53,424 nt of DNA from Comamonadaceae bacterium (GTDB taxonomy: Bacteria; Pseudomonadota; Gammaproteobacteria; Burkholderiales; Burkholderiaceae_C): positions 1 through 53,424 of the forward strand of contig SEAY01000017.1 in assembly GCA_004144865.1 (NCBI GenBank), given 5' to 3'. The notes below the pieces were generated by a model that saw only the letters and a program-made list of their open reading frames with translations, was not told the origin of the DNA and did not search any database. Numbering within the stretch: position 1 is the first letter of the stretch; the number at the start of each line of letters is the position of its first letter. Both the position numbers and the translations under genes were made by a program. Shown one piece after another: positions 7,655-16,519 of the stretch.

Positions 7655-7686
7655 CGTAGGGTGGGCAGCTCGCTGCCCACCCTACG
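7655..7686. repeat. Perfect 14-bp hairpin between convergent genes
   Basis: CGTAGGGTGGGCAG and CTGCCCACCCTACG form a perfect inverted repeat with a CTCG loop, immediately after the STAS-like gene and 18 bp before the stop of the convergent dehydratase gene. There is no T-tract, so it is not a classical terminator, but it could end both transcripts by stalling or RNA stabilisation. A decayed relative occurs at 27992-28018, so it looks like a dispersed element. Confidence 0.7.
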
Positions 7687-7704
7687 GGAAGGAGAACGAG
7701 CGGA

Positions 7705-8610
7705 TCAGGCCGTGCGCAGCTTCAGCTGCCCCGGCAGCGGCACCGAGCGCCGCAGCACGTCCTCGCCGAGCCACAGGGCCGAGCGGCGCGCGCGTTCCGC
7801 GACCATCGGCAGCGGCATCTGCACGTAGTCGTCGTTGAACACTTCGAAGCTGTAGTCGCCGCGGTAGCCGAGGGCGTCGAGCTTGAGCACCATGCGCACC
7901 AGGTCCTCGGTGTGCACGCCCTCGCCGGGGAACACGCGGAAGGTGCGGGCCGTGGCCATGCGCTCCTCGAACGTGCGCGTCTCCTGCCACATGAAGTCCG
8001 ACAGCTGCACCAGGAAGATCTTCGCCGGGTCCAGGTCGTCCATGCGATCCAGCGAGGTGCCGGCGGCCAGGATGTGGAAGGAGTCGATGCCGATGCCGAG
8101 GTTGGGACAATCGGCGCGGCAGACGGCGTCCCACGCCGTGGTGAACTCGTTGACGGTGCGGCCCCACGACAGGCCCTCGTAGGCGATGCGGATGCCGAAG
8201 GGGATCGCCAGCATGGCCAGCTTGCGCAGGTCGCGCGCCAGGTGGTCGAGGTCCTGGCTGGCGTGCGTGGAAGTGGACGAGCAGGCCAGCAGCACGTCGC
8301 AGCCCAGCGCCGCGCACATCTCCAGCATGGTCTTGGCGATGTCCACTTTGTACTGGTGCAGGTGGCCCGAGAGCCCTTCGAAGTCGCGCAGCACCTGGAA
8401 GCCGGTGCCGCGCAGCCCGCTCGCGCGCACCGCCTTCACGGCGGCCTGCCAGCCCTGCGGATGGCCCACCAGGTCGTTGGCCTTGAGCATCACCTGCGTG
8501 AAGCCGGCGGCCTGCATCGCCTCGAGCTTGGCCTCCAGCGGCCCTGCGAGCGTGATGGTGTCCATGCCGAACGAGCGGATTGCCTGCAGCAGGCTGCGCT
8601 GGTGCGGCAT
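7705..8610 (-). CDS. quiC: 3-dehydroshikimate dehydratase, sugar-phosphate-isomerase fold (QuiC N-terminal-half type)
   Basis: 301-residue TIM barrel of the xylose-isomerase-like family that dehydrates 3-dehydroshikimate to protocatechuate. The expected divalent-metal ligands are all present: Glu145 (AYEGLSW), Asp176 with His179 (GIDSFHIL), Gln202 (FLVQLSDF) and Glu256 (SFEVFND). It is the last gene of the TRAP/dehydroquinase operon, and its start overlaps the stop of the VOC gene by one base. In Pseudomonas QuiC1 this domain is fused to an HPPD-like domain; here that second domain is the separate upstream gene. Function is assigned from motifs plus operon logic and is fairly secure. Confidence 0.88.
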   Translation of the reverse strand: MPHQRSLLQAIRSFGMDTITLAGPLEAKLEAMQAAGFTQVMLKANDLVGHPQGWQAAVKAVRASGLRGTGFQVLRDFEGLSGHLHQYKVDIAKTMLEMCAALGCDVLLACSSTSTHASQDLDHLARDLRKLAMLAIPFGIRIAYEGLSWGRTVNEFTTAWDAVCRADCPNLGIGIDSFHILAAGTSLDRMDDLDPAKIFLVQLSDFMWQETRTFEERMATARTFRVFPGEGVHTEDLVRMVLKLDALGYRGDYSFEVFNDDYVQMPLPMVAERARRSALWLGEDVLRRSVPLPGQLKLRTA

Positions 8611-9521
8611 CAGGACACCTCGCTGTGGACCAATTCGAAGACGGCGCCGTCGAGGTAGGTGCGCGTGATCGCGCCGCGCCGCTCGCTGTGCGCGGCCTGC
8701 GTCTCGACGAACTCCACGCCGCGGGCGCGCAGCTCGCGCACCGCCGCCAGCACGTCGGGCACGCCCAGCCCGATGCGCTGCAGGCGCTCGCGCGTGTCCA
8801 GCGAATCGGCCTCGGGCTCGATCATTTGCAGCATGAAACGGTTCTGCGGCTGCAACGCCGGCGCGCGTAACAGCTTGCCCGCGGGCATGATGCCGAAGCG
8901 CTGCTCGTCGGGGATCACCTCGATGCCGAACAGCTCGCGGTAGAACTCCAGCCAGTCGTAGGTGCGGCCCGGGCCGATGTACTGCACGATGCCGAAGAAG
9001 TGCATGCCGGTCACGGCGGGCGGGTTCGGGTCCACGCCGGGGATCTTCAGGAAGTCGACGTCGTAGATCGAGAAATCGCGGTAGCGGTCGATGAAGTAGA
9101 TGCGGCTGCCGCCCGCGCCGTGGATGGCGGGGATGTTCAGCTCCATCGCCTCGGGATGCGTGGGCACTTCCCAGCCGCCGTGCTCCAGCACGTAGCGGTA
9201 GGCCGCGCGCGCGTCGCGCACGCGCAGGGCGACGGCGGCGATCGCCGGGGCGTCGCCGCCCTGCGTGGCGCCGCGCGCATCGGTGGGGTGCGCGTTCAGC
9301 ACGATGTTCATGCCGCCCTGGCGGTACAGCAGCACCTCGCGCGAGCGGTGCCGCGCCACGGGGCGGAAGCCCATCATCTCCAGCACCTGGCCCAGGGCCT
9401 GCGGCCGCGACGTCGCGTATTCCACGAACTCCACGCCATCGAGGCCGATGGGATTCGATTCATCGCTGAAGGAATCCTGCAGCGGTTCGCGCGCGTCCGG
9501 ATGCAGCAGCAGATCACTCAT
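8610..9521 (-). CDS. HPPD-like VOC-superfamily protein (stand-alone QuiC C-terminal-half type)
   Basis: 303 residues with two glyoxalase/HPPD-like halves. The start ATG at 9521 is one base beyond the stop of the dehydrogenase-like gene; an upstream in-frame start would extend into that gene. Of the three iron ligands of 4-hydroxyphenylpyruvate dioxygenase, the first His (His174, GMHFFGIV) and the Glu (Glu296, AVFELVHS) align, but the second His is Arg249 (LQRIGLGV instead of an IQHIA-type motif). It is therefore unlikely to be an active HPPD. It more probably supports the adjacent dehydratase, or is a metal-independent relative. It is translationally linked on both sides. Confidence 0.85.
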   Translation of the reverse strand: MSDLLLHPDAREPLQDSFSDESNPIGLDGVEFVEYATSRPQALGQVLEMMGFRPVARHRSREVLLYRQGGMNIVLNAHPTDARGATQGGDAPAIAAVALRVRDARAAYRYVLEHGGWEVPTHPEAMELNIPAIHGAGGSRIYFIDRYRDFSIYDVDFLKIPGVDPNPPAVTGMHFFGIVQYIGPGRTYDWLEFYRELFGIEVIPDEQRFGIMPAGKLLRAPALQPQNRFMLQMIEPEADSLDTRERLQRIGLGVPDVLAAVRELRARGVEFVETQAAHSERRGAITRTYLDGAVFELVHSEVS

Positions 9522-9522
9522 G

Positions 9523-10383
9523 TCAGTACTCCAGCCGCGCCACATCGCGCAGCGTCTCCGGCGTGGTGGTCGGATAGCCGAAGAACTCCAGGTAAGGCGG
9601 GATCATCTCGAACAGCATGTCGGTGCCCACCTGGATGCGGCAGCCGCGCGCCTGCGCAGCCGCCAGGAAGGGGGTGCGTTCCGCCTTCATCACCACCTCG
9701 CCCACGAAAGCGCCGGGTGCGATGCGGTCCACGTCGACGGGCAGCGGGTCGTCGGCATTCATGCCCAGCGGCGAGCCGTTGACCACGAGGTCGAATCCGG
9801 CCGGGTCCTTGCTGCCGGTGGTCACCTGCACCTGCGGGTAGTTCTCGCGCAGGCGCTCGGCCAGGCCGCGCGCCGCGTCGGCGTTCACGTCGTAGAGCGC
9901 GAGTCCGCCGACGCCGGCCGCAGCCAGCGACGCGGCGATCGCGGAGCCCACGCCGCCGCTGCCCACCACCAGCGCGCGCGCGCCGCGCAGCACCAGGCCC
10001 TTGCGCTGCAGGCCGCGCACGAAGCCTTCGCCGTCGAACATGTCGCCCAGCAGGCGGCCGTCCGGCAGGCGCTTCACGGCGTTGCAGGAGCCGGCCACCT
10101 TCACGGTGGGCGTCACCTCGTCGACCAGCGCCACCACGCTCACCTTGTGCGGCATGGTGATCAGCGCGCCGCGCACGTTCTCCACGCGGAACACGCTGCG
10201 CAGCACGTCGGGAAAGTTCTCCGGCTTGCACCCCATCGGCACCACCAGCGCGTTGACGCCTATGGATTCGAAGTAGGGGTTGTAGATCATCGGCGCCTTG
10301 AAGGCGTGCGTGGGCCAGCCCAGGTGGGCGATGAGTTCCGTTTGACCGTTGACCAGCATGGGGCGGGGCAGGCGCGCGTTCAT
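9523..10383 (-). CDS. Shikimate/quinate dehydrogenase-like oxidoreductase (AroE family)
   Basis: 286 residues with an AroE-type N-terminal substrate domain and a Rossmann domain ([15 protein letters not shown]). The catalytic Lys80 (MPHKVSVV) and Asp117 (GDMFDGEG) are conserved, and NA at 101-102 matches the family. The first motif is unusual: [12 protein letters not shown] instead of GxPxxHSxSP, so the substrate carboxylate site differs from biosynthetic AroE. It probably oxidises quinate or shikimate with NAD(P)+ in the catabolic direction. It overlaps dehydroquinase copy 2 by four bases (ATGA). Confidence 0.88.
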   Translation of the reverse strand: MNARLPRPMLVNGQTELIAHLGWPTHAFKAPMIYNPYFESIGVNALVVPMGCKPENFPDVLRSVFRVENVRGALITMPHKVSVVALVDEVTPTVKVAGSCNAVKRLPDGRLLGDMFDGEGFVRGLQRKGLVLRGARALVVGSGGVGSAIAASLAAAGVGGLALYDVNADAARGLAERLRENYPQVQVTTGSKDPAGFDLVVNGSPLGMNADDPLPVDVDRIAPGAFVGEVVMKAERTPFLAAAQARGCRIQVGTDMLFEMIPPYLEFFGYPTTTPETLRDVARLEY

Positions 10384-10853
10384 TTCAGGGCGGCGTTGTC
10401 CTTGTCGCGGGTGCGCACCAGGCCTTCGATGGCGATGACGTAGCCCGCGACGCCGAAGCCGACCACGATGCCGGCCGCGGCGGGGGAGATGTAGGAGTGG
10501 TGGCGGAAGGCCTCGCGTGCATGCACGTTGGAGATGTGGCACTCGATCACCGGCAGCCCGTCCACGCCCTTGATGGCGTCGTGCAGCGCCACCGAGGTGT
10601 GGGTGTAGGCGCCGGCATTGAGCACGCAGCCGAGCGCCTGGCCTTCCTTCCACAGGCGCCCGTACTCGTGGATCTTGTCGATCAGGGCGCCTTCGTGGTT
10701 GCTCTGGAAGCACTCGACCTCGTAGCCCAGGCGCCGTCCCGCATCGCGGCACGTCGCCTCCACCTCGGGCAGCGTGGTGGCGCCGTACTGCGCCGGCTCG
10801 CGCGTGCCCAGCAGGTTCAGGTTGGGGCCGTTGAGGACGAGGATCTTCTTCAC
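10380..10853 (-). CDS. aroQ: Type II 3-dehydroquinate dehydratase, copy 2
   Basis: 157 residues from a GTG start preceded by GGAGA at normal spacing. Motifs are canonical: [16 protein letters not shown] with catalytic Tyr23, SNHEGALID, and [17 protein letters not shown] with the catalytic His. A C-terminal extension ([12 protein letters not shown]) overlaps the next gene. It lies 12 bp after the DctP gene and probably converts imported or enzymatically formed dehydroquinate to dehydroshikimate for the dehydratase at the end of the operon. It is more orthodox in sequence than copy 1. Confidence 0.96.
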   Translation of the reverse strand: MKKILVLNGPNLNLLGTREPAQYGATTLPEVEATCRDAGRRLGYEVECFQSNHEGALIDKIHEYGRLWKEGQALGCVLNAGAYTHTSVALHDAIKGVDGLPVIECHISNVHAREAFRHHSYISPAAAGIVVGFGVAGYVIAIEGLVRTRDKDNAALK

Positions 10854-10865
10854 GAACTTCTCCGA

Positions 10866-11864
10866 TTACTTGCGCAGCTTGTCCAGCTCCGCCATCATGG
10901 CCTTCACCGTGTCGTCGCCGACGCTCGCCGAGTGCTTGGCGATCACGGGCTTCATCTTGTCGCGCAGCTTGGCCACTTCGGGCGCCGGCAGTTCGCTCAC
11001 CGTCATGCCGCCCTTCTTCAGGTCTTCCAGGCCGCTGGCGAGCTGCGCGCGCGACTGGGTGCGCTGGTACGAGATCGACTCGGCCGCGGCGTCCTGCAGG
11101 ATCTTGCGGTCGCCGGCGGACAGCGAGTCCCAGAACTTCTTGCTCACCACGATGGATTGCGGGTTGTACTGGTGGTTGGTGAGGGTGATGTACTTCTGCA
11201 CCTCGAACAGCTTGGCGCCCTTGATCGTGGCGACGGGGTTCTCCTGGCCGTCCACCGCCTTCTGCTCCAGCGCCGCGTACAGCTCGGGGAAGGGCAGGGG
11301 CGTGGGGTTGGCGCCCAGCGCGCTCACCCAATCCACGTTGATCGGGTTGGGGATCACGCGCAGCTTCAGGCCCGCGATGTCCTCGACCTTGGCGATCGGG
11401 CGCTTGCTGTTGGTGATGTGGCGGAAGCCCAGCTCGTAGTAGCCCAGGCCGACGAGGCCCTTCTCTTCCAGCTTGGCGTGGAGCGACTTGCCGAACGCGC
11501 CGTCGACCACGGCGTCGGCTTCCTTCGCGTTGCCGAACAGGAACGGGAAATCGTAGATCGCGAAGTCCTTCACCTGGCTGGCGAAGATGCCGGAGTTCAT
11601 CGAGGCCATCTCCAGCGTGCCGCCCTGCAGGGAGGACACGTTGGCCTGGTCGCTGCCGAGCGCGCCGCCCGGGAACACCTGCACCTTGAGCTTGCCGCCG
11701 GACTTGGCTTCGACCAGTTCGCCGAACTTCTCCATCCCCAGGACGATCGGGTGGCCCTTGGCGTTCTGGTTGGCGAACTTGATGGTGCGCGTCTGGGCTT
11801 GCGCGATGCCGAAGGCGGCGACGGCCACGGCGGCCACCAGGGTCTTGACGAACAGGCGTTTCAT
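10866..11864 (-). CDS. dctP: TRAP transporter substrate-binding protein (DctP type)
   Basis: 332 residues; the signal peptide ends at GIAQAQT. The conserved ligand-binding motif LKLRVIPNP and FPELYAALEQKAVDGQENP are clear. It is preceded by GGAGA and lies 32 bp after the large permease gene. It is the receptor of a complete TRAP system (DctQ, DctM, DctP) that uses an ion gradient to import organic acids. The four downstream enzymes act on shikimate-pathway intermediates, so quinate, shikimate or dehydroshikimate is the inferred ligand. The paralogue at 5759-6763 is strikingly similar. Confidence 0.95.
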   Translation of the reverse strand: MKRLFVKTLVAAVAVAAFGIAQAQTRTIKFANQNAKGHPIVLGMEKFGELVEAKSGGKLKVQVFPGGALGSDQANVSSLQGGTLEMASMNSGIFASQVKDFAIYDFPFLFGNAKEADAVVDGAFGKSLHAKLEEKGLVGLGYYELGFRHITNSKRPIAKVEDIAGLKLRVIPNPINVDWVSALGANPTPLPFPELYAALEQKAVDGQENPVATIKGAKLFEVQKYITLTNHQYNPQSIVVSKKFWDSLSAGDRKILQDAAAESISYQRTQSRAQLASGLEDLKKGGMTVSELPAPEVAKLRDKMKPVIAKHSASVGDDTVKAMMAELDKLRK

Positions 11865-11896
11865 GCTTTTGTCTCCGTTGTGAAAGGGGTTGCGAA

Positions 11897-13177
11897 TCAG
11901 CCGTAGAGGAAGCGCGCCGGCCAGATGACCAGCTGCGGGAAGAGCACCATCAGGAACATGACGACGAACTGCGCCACCATGAAGGGCCAGACGCCTTTGG
12001 TCACTTCGTCCATGCTCACCTTGCCGACGCCGGCCACCGTGCTGAGCACGGTGCCCACGGGCGGGGTGATCAGGCCGATGGCGTTGTTGATCATGAACAG
12101 CACGCCGAAGTAGACCGGGTCGATGCCGGCGGCCTTCACCACCGGCATCAGCACCGGGGTGAGGATCAGGATGGTGGGCGTCATGTCCATCGCCGTGCCC
12201 ACCAGCATGGTGACGAGCATGATCACGATCATCAGCAGGATGGGCCGTTCGATCAGGGGCTGCAGCAGCGTGACCAGTTCCGTCGTGAGGTTGGTGACGG
12301 TGAGCATCCACGCCGAGACCATGGCGGCGGCCACCAGGAACATGATCACGGCCGTCGTGCGCGCGGCCGCCTCGAACAGGCCGTACAGCTGCGAGAGCTT
12401 CAGTTCGCGGTAGACCACCAGCGAGACGAAGAGGGCGTAGACCGCGGCGACCACGGCCGCTTCCGTCGGCGTGAACAAGCCGAACTTCAGGCCGAACACC
12501 ACGATGAAGGGCAGGCCCAGCGCGAAGGTGGCGTCCTTCAGCGCGGACAGCACTTCGGCGCGGCTCGCGCGCGGCGCGGGCTGGATCTTCTCCTTGCGCA
12601 CCAGCCACCACCAGGTGAGCCACAGCGCCGCGCCGAGCATCAGGCCGGGAGCGATGCCGGCCATGAACAGCTTGGAGATCGACACGTTCGCGGCCACGCC
12701 GAACACCACGAAGCCGATGCTGGGCGGGATGATGGGCGCAATGATGCTGGCCGACGCCAGCAGGCCGGCCGAGCGCGCCGTGTTGTAGCCGGCGCGGTTC
12801 ATCATCGGCAGCAGCAAGGCGGCCAGCGCCGCGGCGTCGGCCACAGCCGAGCCCGAGAGCGCGGCCATGATGATGGCGGCCATGATCGCCACGTAGCCGA
12901 GGCCGCCGCGCACGTGGCCCACCAGCGTCATGGCGAAGTGCACGATGCGGCGCGACAGGCCGCCGGCGTTCATGATCTCGCCGGCCAGCATGAAGAAGGG
13001 CACGGCCAGCAGCGGGAAGCTGTTGGCGCCCTCGATCACGTTCTGCGCCAGGATCTGCGCGTCGAACATGTCCATGTGGAGCATGAGCGCCACGCCGCAG
13101 GCGAGCAGGGCGAAGGCGATGGGCACGCCCAGCGCCATGGCGCCCAGCAGCGATCCGAGGAAGATGGCGATGGTCAT
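11897..13177 (-). CDS. dctM: TRAP transporter large permease subunit
   Basis: 426 residues with about 12 membrane segments, the expected length for DctM. Family signatures include ALSGSAVADAAALAALLLPMM, IIAPIIPPSIGFVVFG and NNAIGLITPPVGTVL. It forms the ion-coupled channel with DctQ in the inner membrane. It starts four bases after the DctQ stop and is the second gene of the operon. Confidence 0.97.
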   Translation of the reverse strand: MTIAIFLGSLLGAMALGVPIAFALLACGVALMLHMDMFDAQILAQNVIEGANSFPLLAVPFFMLAGEIMNAGGLSRRIVHFAMTLVGHVRGGLGYVAIMAAIIMAALSGSAVADAAALAALLLPMMNRAGYNTARSAGLLASASIIAPIIPPSIGFVVFGVAANVSISKLFMAGIAPGLMLGAALWLTWWWLVRKEKIQPAPRASRAEVLSALKDATFALGLPFIVVFGLKFGLFTPTEAAVVAAVYALFVSLVVYRELKLSQLYGLFEAAARTTAVIMFLVAAAMVSAWMLTVTNLTTELVTLLQPLIERPILLMIVIMLVTMLVGTAMDMTPTILILTPVLMPVVKAAGIDPVYFGVLFMINNAIGLITPPVGTVLSTVAGVGKVSMDEVTKGVWPFMVAQFVVMFLMVLFPQLVIWPARFLYG

Positions 13178-13181
13178 GGAT

Positions 13182-13721
13182 TTACTTCGGGGCCTGCGGG
13201 TTGCCGTGCGGCATGTCGTCGGACTCGCGCACGCCGATCAGCTCGGCCTCGCTCATCTGGCCGGACACCAGCCGCCAGAGGTCGGCCAGGATGAAGAGGA
13301 AGGCGAAGACGGAGAAGAATAGGCCCGACGCGTAGAACCAGCCCTGCGACGCCTGCATTACGGCGCTGGTGCTGTCCATGTTGATCTTGGTCTGCTGCCA
13401 GGAGCCCTGGAACATCAGCCAGCAGAGATACAGCATCAGCACGTGCGTGAGGCCGAGGCAGATCTTGCGGCCGGTGACGGGCAGGCGCGAGATCAGGCTG
13501 TCGGTGCCGAGGTGCGCATGGGCGCGCAATGCGACCAGCGCGCCCAGGAAGGTCATCCACACGAAGAGCCAGCGGGACAGCTCCTCGGAGACGGTGATGC
13601 CGCTATTGAATCCATAGCGCAGCACGACGTTGCCGAACACCATGGCCACCATGGCCGCGAGGAACAGCACCATCACTGCGGAGAGCAGGCGGCAGAAGCG
13701 GTCGATCAGCGACTGGAGCAT
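13182..13721 (-). CDS. dctQ: TRAP transporter small permease subunit
   Basis: 179 residues with four predicted membrane segments. The DctQ signature is visible: FGNVVLRYGFNSGITVSEELSRWLFVW (residues about 28-54). The start ATG at 13721 gives a normal N-terminus. It is the first gene of the seven-gene operon; the promoter must lie in the 89 bp between it and the TetR gene on the same strand, or upstream of the TetR gene. Confidence 0.96.
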   Translation of the reverse strand: MLQSLIDRFCRLLSAVMVLFLAAMVAMVFGNVVLRYGFNSGITVSEELSRWLFVWMTFLGALVALRAHAHLGTDSLISRLPVTGRKICLGLTHVLMLYLCWLMFQGSWQQTKINMDSTSAVMQASQGWFYASGLFFSVFAFLFILADLWRLVSGQMSEAELIGVRESDDMPHGNPQAPK

Positions 13722-13736
13722 CCGCGCATTTTGTAC

Positions 13737-13749
13737 GGACTGGTTAGTT
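13737..13749. promoter_or_regulatory. Candidate operator/promoter element upstream of dctQ
   Basis: GGACTGGTTAGTT lies 16 bp upstream of the dctQ start in the only AT-richer patch of this gap (13730-13760). GGTTAGTT-like half sites occur in operators of many TetR-family regulators. No full palindrome is visible, so this is only a candidate site for the TetR protein encoded next door. Confidence 0.25.
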
Positions 13750-13783
13750 TTCAATTGAGGGTAAACCCGAGCCCCCATCCCAG

Positions 13784-13804
13784 CCTTCCCCCAAAGGGGG
13801 AAGG
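13784..13804. repeat. Hairpin after the TetR gene
   Basis: CCTTCCCCC-AAA-GGGGGAAGG is a perfect 9-bp stem directly downstream of the TetR gene stop (on the minus strand). There is no T-tract. With the flanking CCCCCATCCCAG sequence it resembles a dispersed intergenic element common in Burkholderiales; it may partly separate tetR from the transporter operon. Confidence 0.55.
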
Positions 13805-13810
13805 AGCAAG

Positions 13811-14485
13811 TCATTTCTTCATGAACCGCACGATCATCTCGACCACGTTGTCCCTGCGGTGCGCCGTGTACGCGGCGGACTTCATGTCGATCTTGAAGAT
13901 CAGGCCGAAGGTGTGCCGGTTGGAGACGTTGAAGAAGCTCAACGCCGAGATGGACGCGTGGATGTCCACCGGGTCGAGCCCCGGGCGGAACACGCCGCTC
14001 TTCACGCCGCGCTGGTACAGGTTGCCGATGGCGGCGATGGCCGGCACGTTCAGGTCCTGGATGCGCTGCGACTGCGCGAGGAACTGGCCGCGGTTGATGT
14101 TCTCGCTCATCACGAGGCGGATGTAGTTCTCGTGCTGCAGGTGGTGGTCGAAGGTGAAGGCCACCAGCCGGCGCAGCGCCTGCTCGGGCTCCAGGTCCTG
14201 CAGGTGCAGTTCGGCCTCGACGTCGCGCACGCGCTTGTACGACTCCTCCAGCACCGCGAGGTACAGGCCCTCCTTGCTGCCGAAGTAGTAGTAGATCATC
14301 CGCTTGCTGGTCTGCGTGAGCGCGGCGATCTCGTCGATGCGCGCGCCGGCCAGCCCCTTCTCGCCGAACTCCGCCGCGGCCACTTCCAGGATGTTGGCCT
14401 TGGTGCGTTCGGGGTCGTTGGTGCGCGTCGTCTCCCTTTGCGGCGACCGGGCCGCGGCCCGGCGCGCGTGTACTAGTTCGTTCAT
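13811..14485 (-). CDS. TetR/AcrR-family transcriptional regulator
   Basis: 224 residues from the ATG at 14485 (MNELVHARR). The longer frame to 14521 lacks a better start. The helix-turn-helix is typical: GARIDEIAALTQTSKRMIYYYFGSKEGLY (about residues 57-85). The C-terminal ligand domain is of the TetR_C type. It sits 89 bp upstream of dctQ on the same strand, so it is the obvious candidate regulator of the quinate/shikimate operon. The effector is unknown. Confidence 0.93.
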   Translation of the reverse strand: MNELVHARRAAARSPQRETTRTNDPERTKANILEVAAAEFGEKGLAGARIDEIAALTQTSKRMIYYYFGSKEGLYLAVLEESYKRVRDVEAELHLQDLEPEQALRRLVAFTFDHHLQHENYIRLVMSENINRGQFLAQSQRIQDLNVPAIAAIGNLYQRGVKSGVFRPGLDPVDIHASISALSFFNVSNRHTFGLIFKIDMKSAAYTAHRRDNVVEMIVRFMKK

Positions 14486-14552
14486 TTTGCGGAGTATAGG
14501 TGCGGGACCCGCCGCCTCCAAGTGCGGCGAGGCCCGGATTCCGCAACGGGAC

Positions 14553-16343
14553 CTAGCGAAGCTGCGGCAGCTCGCAGCGGAAGCTGGCCGCCGACTCCAT
14601 GTCGCCGCCGCGGTAGCGGGCCACGAGGGGGTAGGGGCACAGCGGCCGGGTGCGGCCGGCGGACCAGTCCGCGGGCACGTCGACGTTCACGCCGCCCGCG
14701 TTGCCCAAGCCGCGCGCGGACGCGACGATCTGGCCCGGCTCGGTTCCGCGTTCCACCCAGGCGACCAGCTTGGTGAGCGCATCGAACTGGTCGGTCGCCG
14801 GCCCGCCGGAGCAGTGGCCCATGCCCGGGATGCGGTAGAAGCGCGCGTAGGTCGCGGCGAGGCCGCGGCTTTCCAGCAGCAGGCCCTTGTACCAGGCCTC
14901 CGAATCGTCGACCGAGAAGATCGGGTCGCTCACGCCGTGGTAGACCATGATCTTGCCCCCGCGCTTGCCCAGGGCCAACATGTCGGTGGGCTGCGGCGGC
15001 GTCATGAATTGCATGGCGGACTCGGTGTACAGCGCATTGGTGGCGTTGATCTCGCGCACCAGCGTGTCGAGGTTGGCGCCCAGCGAAAAGGCCGGGCCGT
15101 TGAAGCCGGCCGGATCCACCGGCGGTACCTTGAAGATCATGCCCACGGCGCCCGAGTCCAGCGCCAGCGGCGCGGTGAATTCCCAGAAGGGGATGCCGCC
15201 GCCGCCGATGCCGGGGTCGTACGGGAAGCTCGAATAGATCCTGCGGCCGTCACTGGTGGTCGGGCCCTTGAAGATCTTCGCGATGGCGTCCTTCTGCGGC
15301 TGCGAGAGGCAGGTGCCGTCGCGAGTGCCGGAGCAGGTGGGCACGTCGCGTTGCAGGTCGAAGGCGCGCTGGCAAGCCGCCACGTCCTGCACGATGCCGT
15401 CGGCGGCCTTGTCCAGGGCGTCGCACCGGGCCAGCACGGCCGCGCCGACCAGCTTGCGTTCCGGCGTGGTGAAGGCGGTCGAGAGGTCGCTGCCCGTCGC
15501 CACCGTGGCGTATAGCTGCGCGCCGGCGATGTTGGCGATGGCGGCCTTGGGCAGGTTGTAGCCTGGCGCGCCGGCCAGGATGCCGTCGTAGTCGCTTGCG
15601 TAGCGCGTGGCGGTCACCATGGCGTGGCGGCCGCCATTGGAGCAGCCCGCGAAGTACGAGCGGTCCGGCCCCTTCGTGTAGGCCGCCTCGATCACGCTCT
15701 TTGCCATGGGCGTGAGCTTGCCGACGGCCTGGTAGCCGTAGTCCAGCCGGGCCTGCGGGTCGATGCCGAAGGTGGGGCCCAGCGAGCCGGCGTGGCCCGC
15801 GTCGGAGCTGAGCACGGCGAAGCCCTGGTGCAGGGCGTGCGTGAGCGGCCCGCCGCCGGTGGCGCCCGTGGCGGGCAACACGGTGCCGTCGATGCCGCCG
15901 TTGCCCTGGTGCAGGAAGCGGCCATTCCACTCCACGGGCAGGCGCATCTCGAAGCCGATGGCGTAGCTCTTGCCGTCCACGGCGCTCACCCGGTTGTGCA
16001 TGCTGCCCTTGACCAGGCAGTGCGCGCGCACCGCGTTGCCGCCCACGGTGAGCGTGCCGGCCGGCACGGTTTCGACGGACGCGATCATGGTGTTCGGCAG
16101 GGTTGCCAGGCGCGCGGGCAGGTCGGCGCAGGTACCGGCGAGCAGTGCGGGCTGCGCCGGGGAAAGCTGTGGCGGGCGGCCTTGGCGCGCCGCACCCGGG
16201 TCCTGCGCCAGCAATGCGGACAGTTGGGTCATGCCGTCCGGGCTGTCGGCGACGCCTTCTCCGCCGCCGCCGCATCCCGCCGCGGCAGCCACCGCCGCCA
16301 GCAGCGGCACCATGCGCCAGCGGCGCACCATCGCTTGTTTCAT
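14553..16343 (-). CDS. Tannase/feruloyl esterase family lipoprotein
   Basis: 596 residues, serine esterase that probably releases hydroxycinnamic or gallic acids from plant esters. The catalytic triad is Ser235 (GCSNGGRH), Asp473 (VSDPIFSVDD) and His510 (GMGHCSGG). Cys234 and Cys511 flank the Ser and His, the disulfide (CS-D-HC motif) diagnostic of this family. The N-terminus is a lipoprotein signal with lipobox Cys24 (AAAAGCGGGG), so it should be membrane-anchored in the cell envelope. It is divergent from a MarR regulator, which may control it. The product acids could feed the same protocatechuate branch as the operon next door. Confidence 0.93.
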   Translation of the reverse strand: MKQAMVRRWRMVPLLAAVAAAAGCGGGGEGVADSPDGMTQLSALLAQDPGAARQGRPPQLSPAQPALLAGTCADLPARLATLPNTMIASVETVPAGTLTVGGNAVRAHCLVKGSMHNRVSAVDGKSYAIGFEMRLPVEWNGRFLHQGNGGIDGTVLPATGATGGGPLTHALHQGFAVLSSDAGHAGSLGPTFGIDPQARLDYGYQAVGKLTPMAKSVIEAAYTKGPDRSYFAGCSNGGRHAMVTATRYASDYDGILAGAPGYNLPKAAIANIAGAQLYATVATGSDLSTAFTTPERKLVGAAVLARCDALDKAADGIVQDVAACQRAFDLQRDVPTCSGTRDGTCLSQPQKDAIAKIFKGPTTSDGRRIYSSFPYDPGIGGGGIPFWEFTAPLALDSGAVGMIFKVPPVDPAGFNGPAFSLGANLDTLVREINATNALYTESAMQFMTPPQPTDMLALGKRGGKIMVYHGVSDPIFSVDDSEAWYKGLLLESRGLAATYARFYRIPGMGHCSGGPATDQFDALTKLVAWVERGTEPGQIVASARGLGNAGGVNVDVPADWSAGRTRPLCPYPLVARYRGGDMESAASFRCELPQLR

Positions 16344-16519
16344 CCCTTGTCTCCTGGGCGCCCGCCGCGCCGGATGTTGTGCGGGATAGTTAGGTTAGTG
16401 AATGAATTGCAGCCGATCGCTAGGTGTTTCACCCAAGGCGTGCGCGCGCTCAATCCTGTATTTGCCTAATCAATCCGTCCTGTGGCGGGCGCGCGGTGCG
16501 CCGGCGGCACAATCGCCGC

